From contig MU647084.1 in the NCBI GenBank assembly GCA_026770585.1, forward strand, positions 112,285 to 125,837: a stretch of DNA of 13,553 bases, read 5' to 3'. Shown piece by piece: positions 1 to 6,417 of this stretch (the stretch's first letter is position 1; the number at the start of each line of letters is the position of its first letter). Below the pieces are notes generated by a model. The model made no database searches. It saw only the letters and a program-made list of their open reading frames with translations, and was not told where the DNA came from. Both the position numbers and the translations under genes were made by a program. This stretch comes from Baffinella frigidus. Its lineage: Eukaryota > Cryptophyceae > Cryptomonadales > Baffinellaceae.

Positions 1-460
1 GGGTTTAGGGGCGATGAGGCCAGGCTTGTGGCGTCGATGCGCGTTGGGTAGAAGGCCACCGCCGCCACCACGGGTCCTGCCACCACTGGAACAGCCCCGC
101 CGGCAGGCTCGTGAGCGCCCGCGTGACCGGTCACGCGGACGCCGAAGCCAACTGTCCGAGGTGACTGCCTTGGCGTGTCTCACCTCCTCTCCGCGTCTGG
201 CGGTGGGGCGGAAGGCCACCGCCGCCACCACGGGTCCTGCCACCACTAGCGGGAGTCAGGACAGAGCCATCTCGAGGGTGGTTGCCTTCTGTAGGGTGGG
301 CCTACGGGACTACCGCCTGCCAGCGCCAGCGAGCGTCAGGGCAAGGGCAGTGCGGGTCCTGCCACCGTTTCACGGTCTCAGGGAGAGAAAAGTGCGTGCA
401 TTACGGATCGAAACCAACATGGCCACCATGCAGTTCCTTCCGTGAAGGCCTTGCAAGATT
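1..460. repeat. GC-rich repeat-bearing stretch without a recognised gene
   Basis: A near-identical direct repeat of about 37 bp (gaaggccaccgccgccacca...) lies at 51-87 and 210-247, and shorter echoes of ggtcctgccacc occur at 354-366. The phrase gccagcgccagcgagcgtca at 318-337 returns at 856-875. A phrase around gtcaggacagagccatctcg at 255-274 returns in altered form near 1541 and 1798. A 143-codon open frame crosses this stretch but is Arg/Pro-rich with no recognisable domain, so I do not call it a gene. The first bases (gggtttagggg) resemble the telomere-like arrays found elsewhere in the window. Confidence 0.6.
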
Positions 461-671
461 GGGTCCTTGGCAAAGTTAGCAGCCACAAAGGGCGCTACGT
501 GGGGGTATTCCATGCTCGTTCTTGGAGCCGTTTCCTCGTTCTTGGAGCCGTTTTCTTCCAAAAATTGACTTTGGAATACCATTTTCCCTCTGAAAATTGA
601 CTTTTGAATACCCCCCCCCTCCAGCCCTGCGTGGGTGCCAGGAGCCTTTTCAAGTCCCGTATGACCACCCT

Positions 672-843
672 ACCACACGAGGCTATCTACGCGAACAGAT
701 TCCTGAGTCAATGATTGGATTATTGCCCAGGAAACACGCCGCAAGTCAGCGATTGGTCACGTACCTACACGCTTTCAGTGTAGGCTTTCTCACAAAACCC
801 CAACACGTCCATTTATTACGTTCGCATGTGTAGCCTCGTGTGG
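672..843. mobile_element. MITE-like element, CCACACGAGG family, copy 1
   Basis: It begins ccacacgaggctatctacgc and ends in the inverted partner gcatgtgtagcctcgtgtgg, flanked on both sides by TA (670-671 and 844-845), so a 2-bp target duplication is likely. The interior shares a long stretch (ttggattattgcccaggaaa and onward) with the copy at 2784-2964. There is no coding capacity. TIRs with TA flanks recall Tc1/mariner-type MITEs, but the second copy is flanked by GC, so the superfamily is left open. Confidence 0.8.
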
Positions 844-948
844 TACCGCCGGCCCTGCCAGCGCCAGCGAGCGTCAGGGCAAAGGCGATTCGCACACATA
901 CGCAGGGCCGACACAGCCAGGCTTTCAGCTTCTCTGCGGGTAGGGTAG

Positions 949-1053
949 AACCCTTAAGTGGCGAGTAGGCTCATACACCCTACCGTAGGACCCTAGGACC
1001 TGCCTAGGACCTCTTGGCGGTCAATTTCGACCGCCTCGCCACTTGAAGGATAT
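949..1053. mobile_element. MITE-like element, CCCTTAAGTGGCGAG family, copy 1
   Basis: The left end (aacccttaagtggcgagtag) and right end (gcctcgccacttgaaggata) are imperfect inverted repeats. The left 50 bp closely match the inverted sequence of the element at 13271-13370, including catac, ccctac and ccctaggacc blocks, so this is a dispersed family with copies in opposite orientation. The interior contains small palindromes such as cctaggacctgcctaggacc. No open frame of note. Confidence 0.7.
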
Positions 1054-1320
1054 GTGGTGTCGACTCCTTTCCTGGTACAAAAAGGCATCAGAATGCTTCG
1101 CTTCGGGTGGGAGGTGTGCCACGCAAGGCTGGAGGGGGGGGTATTCAAAAGTCATCTTTTCAGGGGAAATGGTTCTCCAAAGTCATCTTTTAGCAGAAAA
1201 ACGGCTCCAAGAACGCACAAACGGCTCCAAGAACGCACATGGAATACCCTACCCAAGGGCCTGGAGTGAAACGCACTTTCAACTGCGGAAACGGTTAAAA
1301 ATATTACGCTGCCGCTGTTA

Positions 1321-1511
1321 CCACTCGAGAATGCTAGAGGGGCCTATTTACATGTGGGGTTGTAAATATTTATACCAGAATAAGGTAAAGTAACCTCCTG
1401 ACTGTGCAATTTGAGCAGAGTCACGTGACCATTCAACGAAAGTTACTACACAAATGCCCTCTTTTAAAAGCACATCGGTTTTAAATAGGCCCCTCTAACA
1501 TCCTCGTGTGG
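1321..1511. mobile_element. MITE-like element with agaggggcctattta TIRs
   Basis: The left end (ccactcgagaatgctagagg) and the right end (cctctaacatcctcgtgtgg) form an inverted repeat of about 30 bp that includes ggggcctattta. TA lies on each side (1319-1320 and 1512-1513). The terminal CCACNCGAG resembles the 672-843 family, so the two may be related at their tips, but the interior is different and AT-rich. No coding capacity. Confidence 0.75.
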
Positions 1512-1586
1512 TACCACGGACCCTGCCAGCGGGATCGAGAGTCAGGACATAGCCTTCTCGAATACCCCGGTAGGGAGGTACGGGTA

Positions 1587-1690
1587 TGTACCCTCCCCCC
1601 CCCTCTCTCTCTTTCTCCCTCCTCTCCTCTCCCTCTCTCTCTCTCCCTCCTCTCCCCTCCTCTCTCTCCTCTCCTCGCTCTCTATGTATC
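1587..1690. repeat. Polypyrimidine (CT/CCT) tract
   Basis: About 100 bp of almost uninterrupted C and T, made of ccctctctctcttt, ctcctctcctctcc and similar phrases. It could form triplex or H-DNA. The open frame through it encodes only Ser/Pro/Leu low complexity and is not a gene. Confidence 0.85.
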
Positions 1691-1735
1691 TCCCCCTAGG
1701 TCCACCCTACCGCTGCTCCCACGGGCCCTACCAGA

Positions 1736-1822
1736 GGGGTGAGGGGTCAGGGGTTGTGGTTTGGGGTGTAGTGTTGAGGGTTTGGGGCAAAGCGGGCGTC
1801 AGGACTGAGCCATCTCGCACAA
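1736..1822. repeat. Short G-rich telomere-like patch and dispersed phrase
   Basis: Phrases such as ggtttggggtgtagtgttga and gggtttggggc are degenerate relatives of the telomere-like arrays elsewhere. They are followed by gcgtcaggactgagccatct, the third occurrence of a phrase seen near 255 and 1541. Confidence 0.5.
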
Positions 1823-1859
1823 CCGCGACACTCCTAGTTGGCTAACCCCTGGCTACTTA

Positions 1860-2009
1860 CCACCAACCCTCACGTCTTGGACAGATCGACGATTTTCGAT
1901 TTCCCGATTTCAAGGGGAATTGGAGCCGTTGAAGTCGGATTCCGACTTCAACCCCCTTGAAATCCCAAGTCGAAAATCGTCGATTTGCCCAAGCCGTGAG
2001 GGTTGGTGG
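1860..2009. mobile_element. Strongly palindromic MITE-like element, CCACCAACCCTCACG family
   Basis: The ends are ccaccaaccctcacg and cgtgagggttggtgg, flanked by TA at 1858-1859 and 2010-2011. The arms remain complementary far inward (tcgacgattttcga, gatttcaaggggaa, ttgaagtcgga) to a centre at gtcggattccgac, so the whole 150 bp can fold on itself. A truncated relative starts at 5327 (ccaccagccctcacgg) inside the decayed DLH copy. Confidence 0.8.
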
Positions 2010-2189
2010 TATGACCACTACGTGGACCTCGCAGATGTTCCACTCCCACTTTCGCGCAATAGCACTATTTGAACCGGGCGGGCTAAGTTGCAGGCACGTG
2101 CATCAGCCACGCGGCGTGGGATGTGCAAGCAGGCTCCTACGTTCCTACCAAATACACCCTCTCGCATCGGCCAGCGGCTCAAGGGTTAT

Positions 2190-2306
2190 TCGTTTAGGGT
2201 TTGGGGTTTGGGGTTTGGGGTTTGGGGTTTGGGGTTTGGGGTTTAGGGTTTAGGGTTGAGGGTCTAGGGTTTAGGGTCTAGGGTTTAGGGTTCAGGGTGT
2301 AGGGTT
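2190..2306 (+). repeat. Telomere-like array (TTTGGGG/TTTAGGG), G-rich on plus
   Basis: More than a dozen heptamers of gtttggg/gtttagg with point variants (ggtctag, ggttcag, ggtgtag). On the minus strand it reads C-rich and begins immediately after the donor-like gtgaaccc of an exon-4 fragment at 2310. The mixed variants argue for an interstitial array, not a chromosome end. Confidence 0.85.
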
Positions 2307-2309
2307 CAC

Positions 2310-2349
2310 CGCCGAGAGGAGTGCGCCCCACGAGAGCTTCGAGCATGCG
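2310..2349 (-). pseudogene. Echo of the 3' edge of DLH exon 4 plus donor (copy f)
   Basis: Read on the minus strand, this repeats the end of exon 4 (encoding RMLEALVGRTPLGG against RMLEALAGRTPLGG in the full exon). It is followed by the donor-like gtgaac and then telomere-like sequence, as at the genuine exon. Only the 3' half of the exon is present. It lies downstream of the full exon in the direction of transcription and is probably a duplicated exon edge within the intron; a real alternative 3' exon cannot be excluded. Confidence 0.6.
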
Positions 2350-2387
2350 GTCTCGGCCGCACGCTTCCAGAGGGTGTTGATAGGATA

Positions 2388-2532
2388 ATGGACTAAACAT
2401 GGGGTAGTTGGGCCTACGGAATTGCCTACCGTAGGCCGTAGGGCTCCTATGACCAAAAAGTCCTAGCATTTTGGCCTACAGTAGGAGGTCCTAGGCAATC
2501 CCGTAGGCCCAACTACCCCATTTTTAACCCAT
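2388..2532. mobile_element. MITE-like element with ggggtagttgggcctac TIRs
   Basis: The left arm (atggactaaacatggggtag, then ttgggcctacgg) and the right arm (cccgtaggcccaactacccc, then atttttaacccat) are inverted copies. TA flanks each side (2386-2387 and 2533-2534). The interior carries inverted cctaccgtagg/cctacagtagg blocks. No coding capacity. Confidence 0.8.
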
Positions 2533-2544
2533 TACCTCGTTAGT

Positions 2545-2640
2545 GTATGTGGTAGGCCACATACACCCTGTGGTCTACCACATACACCCTCATTTTCCTC
2601 CTGTGGTCGGTTCCTACCACATACACCCTCTGGTCTCGGC
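2545..2640 (+). repeat. Short direct repeats (ccacatacaccct)
   Basis: The phrase ccacatacaccct occurs three times (about 2556, 2578 and 2616), and ttcctaccacatacaccctc is a variant of cctaccaaatacaccctct seen at 2152-2170 and 3023-3041. These phrases sit at corresponding positions on the donor side of the exon-4 fragments, so the whole block repeats together with the exon edge. Confidence 0.6.
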
Positions 2641-2680
2641 CAGCGGCGCGAGGTTTAGCAGTTGAGGGTTTGGGTTTGAC

Positions 2681-2728
2681 CGCTGGGAGGAGTGCGTCCC
2701 GCGAGAGCTTCAAGCATCCTCCCGCCTC
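2681..2728 (-). pseudogene. Echo of the 3' edge of DLH exon 4 plus donor (copy e)
   Basis: The minus strand repeats the 3' half of exon 4 (ggcgggaggatgcttgaagc and onward, encoding GGRMLEALAGRTP) up to a donor-like gtcaaaccc and short telomere-like sequence. The last two codons differ from the full exon. The open frames annotated across it use other frames and lack domains. It is more likely an exon-edge duplicate than a functional exon. Confidence 0.6.
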
Positions 2729-2783
2729 GGATGCAAGTAGGCTCCTACATTCCTCCCAAAGGCACTGTCGTTGGTACCAGTGC

Positions 2784-2964
2784 CCACACGAGGCTATCCA
2801 TGCGAACAGATTCATAAGTCAATTATTGGATTATTGCCCAGGAAACACGCCAAAAGTCAGCAAATGATCACGTTTCCTCCCGGGTTTTCCGGGGGAAACG
2901 TGATCGTTTCCCCACAATTTTTAAAACGCCCTTTTATTCTGTTCGCATGGATAGCCTCGTGTGG
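2784..2964. mobile_element. MITE-like element, CCACACGAGG family, copy 2, with empty site at 4101
   Basis: The ends are ccacacgaggctatccatgc and gcatggatagcctcgtgtgg, flanked by GC (2782-2783 and 2965-2966). The surrounding sequence ttggtaccagtgc / gcgccgagagcctac exists without the element at 4101-4125 as ttggtaccagtgcgccgaga, exactly what removing the element and one GC would leave. The interior contains the family block ttggattattgcccaggaaa and an internal inverted pair around cgtttcctcccgggttttcc. Confidence 0.85.
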
Positions 2965-3019
2965 GCGCCGAGAGCCTACCGAAGAAAATGGATGCATCTG
3001 GACCAGAGGTCTCGGGCAC

Positions 3020-3108
3020 GTTCCTACCAAATACACCCTCTGGTCTCGGCACGCGGCGTGAGGTTTAGAAGGTGGGGGTGTAGGGTTGAGGGTTGAGGGT
3101 TTGGGGTC
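3020..3108 (+). repeat. Repeat block ending in telomere-like array beside the exon-4 donor
   Basis: cgttcctaccaaatacaccc followed by tctggtctcgg is the third copy of a phrase found near 2147 and 2607. From 3061 the plus strand is G-rich and telomere-like (ggtgtagggttgagggttga). On the minus strand this begins directly at the exon-4 donor, gtagaccccaaaccc. Confidence 0.65.
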
Positions 3109-3111
3109 TAC

Positions 3112-3198
3112 CGCCGAGAGGAGTGCGTCCCGCGAGAGCTTCAAGCATCCTCCCGCCTCCAAAGCAAAACCCCACCATCGCAAGCGCCCGCTCCCCCC
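3112..3198 (-). CDS. DLH-like hydrolase, exon 4 (nucleophile elbow)
   Basis: After the acceptor cgcttcacag the minus strand encodes, in the phase left by exon 3, GGERALAMVGFCFGGGR followed by MLEALAGRTPLGG, then the donor gtagac. GFCFGG is the nucleophile-elbow motif of the dienelactone hydrolase family, in which Cys attacks the ester or lactone carbonyl. The 87-nt exon leaves phase 1. Its 5' half recurs three times upstream (3363-3937) and its 3' half twice downstream (2310-2349, 2681-2728), each with the matching splice site; only this copy is complete. The family call is firm at motif level; the substrate is unknown. It could belong to the decayed second gene copy instead of the first. Confidence 0.7.
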
Positions 3199-3238
3199 CT
3201 GTGAAGCGAAATTTGTTGGTCATATATAACTCAGTTGT

Positions 3239-3270
3239 TGCATATATATATATATATTGGATATATATAA
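3239..3270. repeat. AT dinucleotide microsatellite
   Basis: A run of alternating AT interrupted by ttgg, present in only one of the four exon-4 acceptor units, in an otherwise GC-rich region. Confidence 0.85.
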
Positions 3271-3362
3271 CATAACTATCAGTTGGACAGCTTCCCTTGT
3301 GATCCAATCCATTTCATTCAGGGGCAGTGGCGTACGGGCTCGGTGTGCCGGTCCCAGATCTC

Positions 3363-3403
3363 TCCAAAGCAAAATCCCACCATCGCAAGCGCCTTCGCCC
3401 CCC
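3363..3403 (-). pseudogene. Echo of the 5' edge of DLH exon 4 plus acceptor (copy b)
   Basis: After an acceptor-like ggatcacag, the minus strand reads in the correct phase GGAKALAMVGFCFG, then diverges to EIW and intron-like sequence. The nucleophile motif is intact, so this half-exon could still be chosen by the spliceosome, but no donor follows at the expected point. Most likely a duplicated exon edge. Confidence 0.6.
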
Positions 3404-3690
3404 CTGTGATCCAATCCATTTTCATCCCGGGAGATAACTGAATCAGTTCCTTTTCAATCGGGGTTGAATCCCCCCAGTGAAGCGAAAATTGTTGGACATG
3501 CATATCAGTCGGATAGTAGTAGCCCCCCCTGTGGTCCAATCCATTTAATTCAGGAGCAGTGGCGTCACTGCTCGCTGTGCCGGTGAAAGATGACCATAGC
3601 CGCTGCCAAGCGAGAAGGGAACAGTCCATCCAAACGTAATCCATAAACCCTACGGATCAAACCCGTAGGGACATAGGGGGGTTCCTACGG

Positions 3691-3723
3691 AAAAGCCAAG
3701 GTCTGTTTTCGACCTTGGCTTTT
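3691..3723. repeat. Perfect hairpin, 13-bp stem
   Basis: aaaagccaaggtc and gaccttggctttt are exact inverted copies separated by tgttttc. It sits between two of the exon-4 acceptor units, next to an inverted ccctacgg/ccgtaggg pair (3648-3669), and may be the core of a small palindromic insertion. No bacterial-type terminator role is implied. Confidence 0.7.
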
Positions 3724-3742
3724 GATTTCGTGCCAAACTCGC

Positions 3743-3776
3743 TCGGCCCCCACCATCGCGAAAGCGCCCCCCCCCC
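3743..3776 (-). pseudogene. Degraded echo of the 5' edge of DLH exon 4 (copy c)
   Basis: gcttcacag is followed on the minus strand by an expanded G run and cgctttcgcgatggtggggg, matching the start of exon 4 with a changed G-run length that shifts the frame. The nucleophile codons are lost. A still weaker copy (d) lies at 3921-3937, where cttcacag precedes ggtcgcgatggtgg. Confidence 0.55.
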
Positions 3777-4053
3777 CTGTGAAGCGAAATTTGCTAGATA
3801 TAAATAACAGTCGGAAAGCGCCCCGTGCGATCCAATACATTTCACTCATGGGCACTGGCGTACGGGCTCGGAGTGCCGGTCCCGGACCACCCTCAGCCCT
3901 GGACCCCACACCCGCACCCCTCACCACCATCGCGACCCTGTGAAGTGACATTTGTTAAGACGGAAATAACAGTCGGATAGCTCCCCGTGTGATCCGACAC
4001 ATTTCAGTCAGGGGCAGTGTCCAGAACAGAGTCGGTGTGCACCGCTACCCTGC

Positions 4054-4234
4054 GTGCACACTTGATTAGCAGCGAGTGTGCGGGACAGCATGACGCTCGT
4101 TGGTACCAGTGCGCCGAGAGCCTACTACCAAAGACTATTTGGTAGGAACGTGGCCGAGATTGTAGTCCAGATGGTTCGTCTGGAGTCCAGACGTGCACAC
4201 TTGGTTAGCAGCGAGTGTGCGAGACAGCATGACG
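4054..4234. repeat. Direct repeat gtgcacacttg...gacagcatgacg
   Basis: A block of about 42 bp (gtgcacacttg, ttagcagcgagtgtgcg, gacagcatgacg) at 4054-4095 recurs at 4193-4234, and its last part again at 4407-4429. Between the first two lies ttggtaccagtgcgccgaga (4100-4119), the empty form of the MITE site at 2784-2964, and the mirrored ctaccaaagactatttggtag. The 158-codon frame here has no recognisable domain and is not called. Confidence 0.65.
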
Positions 4235-4278
4235 GAATTGCCAAACCTGCTCCGTCTAAACAGCATCCCGGGGCCAAA

Positions 4279-4397
4279 CGAGAAAAAATCGCAGAGGACG
4301 TGACGACCCTTTTAAAACATTGTTATCGCTGTCTCAGCGACTATAATGTGTCTGAGACACATTACAGTGTCTTCACGTCCTCTGCGAAATTTTCTCG
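4279..4397. mobile_element. MITE-like palindromic element with tcgcagaggacgtga TIRs
   Basis: The left arm (cgagaaaaaatcgcagagga, then cgtga) and the right arm (tcacgtcctctgcgaaattt, then tctcg) are inverted copies, and a second inverted pair (gtgtctgagacac) lies near the centre. Near-identical sequence stands on both sides (agacagcatgacgg and ccaaacctgctccgt at 4221-4256 and 4416-4454), so the element sits inside or between copies of a local repeat. No clear target duplication was identified. Confidence 0.7.
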
Positions 4398-4586
4398 CTG
4401 GCAGTGGAGTGTGAGAGACAGCATGACGGTTTTCCCGGGGCCAAACCTGCTCCGTTTATTTATCGTCCCGCTGAACTTCCCGGGGAGTCATCCTTACCAC
4501 TTGGTAGCCACCGGGAGCTTCACGGATACAGTCCATCTAAACGATGTGCACTAGAATCTTATCCATTGCCCTGGAACCTAACCGGA

Positions 4587-4612
4587 TTTTCACCTTGAAT
4601 TCAAGGTGAAAA
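4587..4612. repeat. Perfect 26-bp palindrome
   Basis: The half-site ttttcaccttgaa is followed directly by its exact reverse complement, with an EcoRI-type gaattc centre and no loop. It could be a protein-binding dyad or the remains of a palindromic element. Confidence 0.75.
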
Positions 4613-4714
4613 GATCCTCGCTCGATGCTAAGTGGTCAGGTTAGTCCTCCTTAGTCCTTCTTACATTCACAAATGTAAAGCGGCTGCCCCAGGGACAAAT
4701 CGCCACATAGTCCT

Positions 4715-4748
4715 CGATCGAGAAAGTTGACCGATCGAGAAAGTTGAC
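4715..4748 (+). repeat. Tandem 17-bp repeat
   Basis: cgatcgagaaagttgac occurs twice back to back without change. The surrounding 4620-4830 shows no gene or other clear structure. Confidence 0.8.
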
Positions 4749-5052
4749 AGGTGTGTATCAGTGCAATACGTGTTATCCACCTTTTAGTACCATGCTCCAT
4801 TCATCTCGACCGGCCGGTGTATCTACTTATTGACTCGAAGTGCACCGCATCCCCCGCTGCGGACACGCTCCTGCGTGAAAGCGGTTGAGTGATCCGGGCG
4901 GGTTTGTACCGGGGCGCGGACGCGACCGGGGAGGATTAGTACCAGGCAGAGGACACGACCGCTGAGATTAGTCAACTGTGGTGGAGATCGAAGTTCCCTT
5001 GCGACGTCGCACATTGCGCCCAGGCGGGTCCACGTTTCAAGGGTTGCCGTCC

Positions 5053-5190
5053 CACACGAGGCTATCCCAAGCCTCTTTTAAAACGTTGGGGATTTCTTTT
5101 AAAAATCTGCATGCAAATTACTTCACAAATGCCTCGGGACGTGACCTTAGTGTGCTAATTTCCTTTGCAGACTTTAAAAAGAAAAACACC
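5053..5190. mobile_element. AT-rich insertion in copy B, possibly a decayed CCACACGAGG MITE
   Basis: The left end, ccacacgaggctatccca, matches the tip of the 672-843 and 2784-2964 family, but the matching right end is missing. The interior is AT-rich, with ttttaaaa motifs and cacaaatgcc, the latter also seen inside the 1321-1511 element. It splits the copy-B exon sequence between its cacccgtgac-like and aaacgtgg blocks. Confidence 0.5.
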
Positions 5191-5326
5191 TGTTTCCGGG
5201 CAGGGTGCGTGACGGGAGATGCGCCAGGCCCAATTCAAAAGTCCCAAAGTTGACAATTGGCACCGGGCGCGCGCGCGGGGCCACGCCCCTGCGGCAGGAG
5301 GCCGGATGGTGGGAGAGGACAGCGGA

Positions 5327-5436
5327 CCACCAGCCCTCACGGTTTGGGCAATTGGGAAATTACGTACCAGTTTTAAAACTCTAAACACCTTGCTTATGGA
5401 GTTTTAAAAATAACCGACGTCGGAATCCGACGGTCT
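5327..5436. mobile_element. Insertion in copy B flanked by 30-bp direct repeats
   Basis: The 30-bp block starting ggaggccgga and ending ggacagcgga stands on both sides (5297-5326 and 5437-5466) with one mismatch, whereas the intact exon has it once. The left end, ccaccagccctcacgg, matches the TIR of the 1860-2009 element, and the interior shares gtcggaatccgac with its centre. The right TIR is missing. It also contains an inverted gttttaaaactc/gagttttaaaa pair. Confidence 0.65.
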
Positions 5437-5469
5437 GGAGGCCGGATCGTGGGAGAGGACAGCGGAACT

Positions 5470-5607
5470 CATACGCAAACACTTATAATTTAAAAACTGG
5501 GTTCAATGAAGTTTACTACACAGAACGATTTTTACTAGAAATATGAAAGCACATGTGTAGTAATTTTGATTGAAATCCAGTTTGTAAATCATAAGCGTTT
5601 GCGTATG
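5470..5607. mobile_element. MITE-like element interrupting the copy-B exon
   Basis: The left arm (catacgcaaacacttataat) and right arm (ataagcgtttgcgtatg) are imperfect inverted copies, with actacac/gtgtagt nearer the middle. The sequences on either side are adjacent in the intact exon 1, so this is an insertion into coding sequence just after the transit-peptide codons. No obvious GT..AG boundaries coincide with its ends, so it does not look like an introner. Confidence 0.75.
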
Positions 5608-5923
5608 GGATCGAAGGGGGGCACGCGGGGCGGGGCGAACGCAACTGCGCCCCCGAGCAGAAGGACCAGCAGAAAGGGGCAGGCCATTGGGGGGCTCTCG
5701 TGTACACGGGAGGACCGGATTTTGCCTGTGCCATGTCCCCATTTGGGTTGCCTGTCCACTTTAGACCTCAGAAGTTGAAAAATTCGCCGGAAGAATTGCA
5801 TTTTTTCGGTGACACCCCAAAACACTCCAAATCGAGAGTGTAGCTTGGACTTGAGCCGAACTCCTGGTCGGATCAGGAGCAAACCCTAGTGAGGCAGCGC
5901 TGCAGTGCAGCGGCGATACCCTA

Positions 5924-6071
5924 GCTGTCCCACTTCGATTTCGTCTCCTCATCACTTCGCCCCCCCCAAAAAAATCTCAGGTGATTTTTGACCCCCCCCC
6001 ATAAGATTTACCTGAGAAATTGGGGGGGGGGGGCGAATTGACGAGGAGACGAAATCGAAGTGGAACAGAGC
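5924..6071. mobile_element. MITE-like element with cgatttcgtctcctc TIRs
   Basis: The left end (gctgtcccacttcgatttcg) and right end (cgaaatcgaagtggaacaga, then gc) are inverted copies flanked by TA (5922-5923 and 6072-6073). Inner arms carry C-rich and G-rich runs and tctcaggt/acctgaga. Flanking intron sequence (gcagcggcga before, gagacctg after) is contiguous at the genuine exon-3 donor (6284-6299), which supports insertion into an echo of that donor. Confidence 0.8.
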
Positions 6072-6078
6072 TAGAGAC

Positions 6079-6139
6079 CTGCTGGCGCGAGGCCGTCGAG
6101 GGAGGAGGCGCGGAGGAAGCGCGCAGCCGCGGAGATGTC
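6079..6139 (-). pseudogene. Echo of the 3' edge of DLH exon 3 plus donor
   Basis: The minus strand repeats the last 60 nt of exon 3 (encoding DISAAARFLRASSLDGLAPA against DISAAARCLRASSLDGLGTP), followed by the same donor gtctc. It lies about 160 bp downstream of exon 3 in intron 3. The frame is open and changes are few (Cys to Phe, Gly-Thr to Ala-Pro), so it is fairly recent or constrained. It lacks a clear acceptor. Confidence 0.7.
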
Positions 6140-6148
6140 AACGATTCT

Positions 6149-6222
6149 TGGTACAAATCTAGACATCTTAAACCCCTAAAAGTACGCATACTTTAAACCC
6201 CTAAAAGTTCTCGGTACAAATA
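6149..6222. repeat. Short local repeats in DLH intron 3
   Basis: The phrase ttaaacccctaaaagt occurs twice (about 6168 and 6193), and ggtacaaat flanks the pair at 6149 and 6212. The cccctaaa core resembles the telomere-like heptamer. Confidence 0.55.
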
Positions 6223-6295
6223 TTCGTTTAGAAGGACATTCCCGAAATTAAATATATTCAGCTCCCGGATGAGATCTGGAATGCAGCGGCGAGAC

Positions 6296-6417
6296 CTGGT
6301 GTCCCGAGGCCGTCGAGCGAGGAGGCGCGCAGGCAGCGCGCAGCCGCGGAGATGTCCGCGAAGACGCGGTCGAGGGGGATGGTCGCGCGCCAGGCGTCGA
6401 ACCCCCCGGACGAAGCG
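6296..6417 (-). CDS. DLH-like hydrolase, exon 3
   Basis: The acceptor is gcgggcgcag and the donor gtctcg. In the phase left by exon 2 the exon encodes SASSGGFDAWRATIPLDR, then VFADISAAARCLRASS and LDGLGTP. This is the family region between the PDxFRG motif and the nucleophile elbow, where a conserved Trp (FDAW) and an acidic ADI helix precede the strand that leads to GFCFGG. The exon is 122 nt and leaves phase 1, which exon 4 accepts. Its last 60 nt are duplicated at 6079-6139. The boundaries are inferred from splice consensus, phase and family fit. Confidence 0.7.

Larger units (their letters stand above)
502..1251. mobile_element. Composite element with about 130-bp terminal inverted repeats
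   Basis: The left arm (about 502-635) and the right arm (about 1121-1251) are inverted copies of one another. Both carry a doubled cgttcttggagccgttt block, then a gactttgga block, and end in a C-rich (left) or G-rich (right) run next to ccagcc/ggctgg. The outer ends read ggggtattccatg and catggaataccct. Two smaller TIR elements (672-843 and 949-1053) lie between the arms. No transposase frame is visible, so this would be non-autonomous. Arms this long relative to the whole suggest a foldback-type element, or an inverted duplication later invaded by MITEs. Confidence 0.7.
3199..4046 (-). repeat. Four degenerate tandem units of the exon-4 acceptor side
   Basis: Read on the minus strand, each unit runs from an accggca(c/t) phrase (GACCGGCACACCGAGCCC), through ccactgcccctgaatgaaat and ggattggatcac, to gcttcacag and the start of exon 4. 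Copies lie at about 3199-3360, 3404-3610, 3777-3895 and 3938-4046, with internal gains and losses. The unit nearest exon 4 has picked up an AT microsatellite (3239-3270). The open frames across these units encode repeated MDWITR-like peptides in shifting frames, so the repeats look intronic, not coding. Confidence 0.7.
4832..5800 (-). pseudogene. Decayed second copy of DLH exon 1 with its promoter (copy B)
   Basis: On the minus strand, a start at 5687 encodes MACPFLLVLLLGGAVAFAPP, the counterpart of MSCLPLLVLILGSAAAFSPP in exon 1; both are signal peptides ending at a Phe-led plastid transit motif. Further blocks match exon 1 in order: ctctcccacsatccggcctc (two copies), the cgcaggggcgtggccccgcg block near 5280, aaacgtggacccgcctgggc near 5030, and gtgcacttcgagtca at 4832-4846. 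The blocks are separated by insertions at about 5470-5607, 5327-5436, 5235-5258, 5053-5190 and 4847-5005. Homology continues upstream of the start to about 5800. The interrupted frame makes this a pseudogene within intron 3 of the intact copy. Confidence 0.75.

Noticed and set aside
14-445. 143-codon open frame at the window start
   Set aside because: Arg/Pro/Ala-rich translation of direct repeats with no domain and no splice or start context worth citing.
3691-3723. Rho-independent terminator
   Set aside because: The hairpin looks right, but the genome is eukaryotic and no transcript end is expected there.
3065-3951. Minus-strand frames with repeated MDWITR-like peptides as a gene family
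   Set aside because: The repetition comes from intronic tandem units, the frames shift between units, and only the short exon-4 part matches a known family.
5470-5607. Introner (transposable intron) in the copy-B exon
   Set aside because: The element ends do not supply GT and AG at matching positions on the sense strand, and the surrounding exon is already broken.
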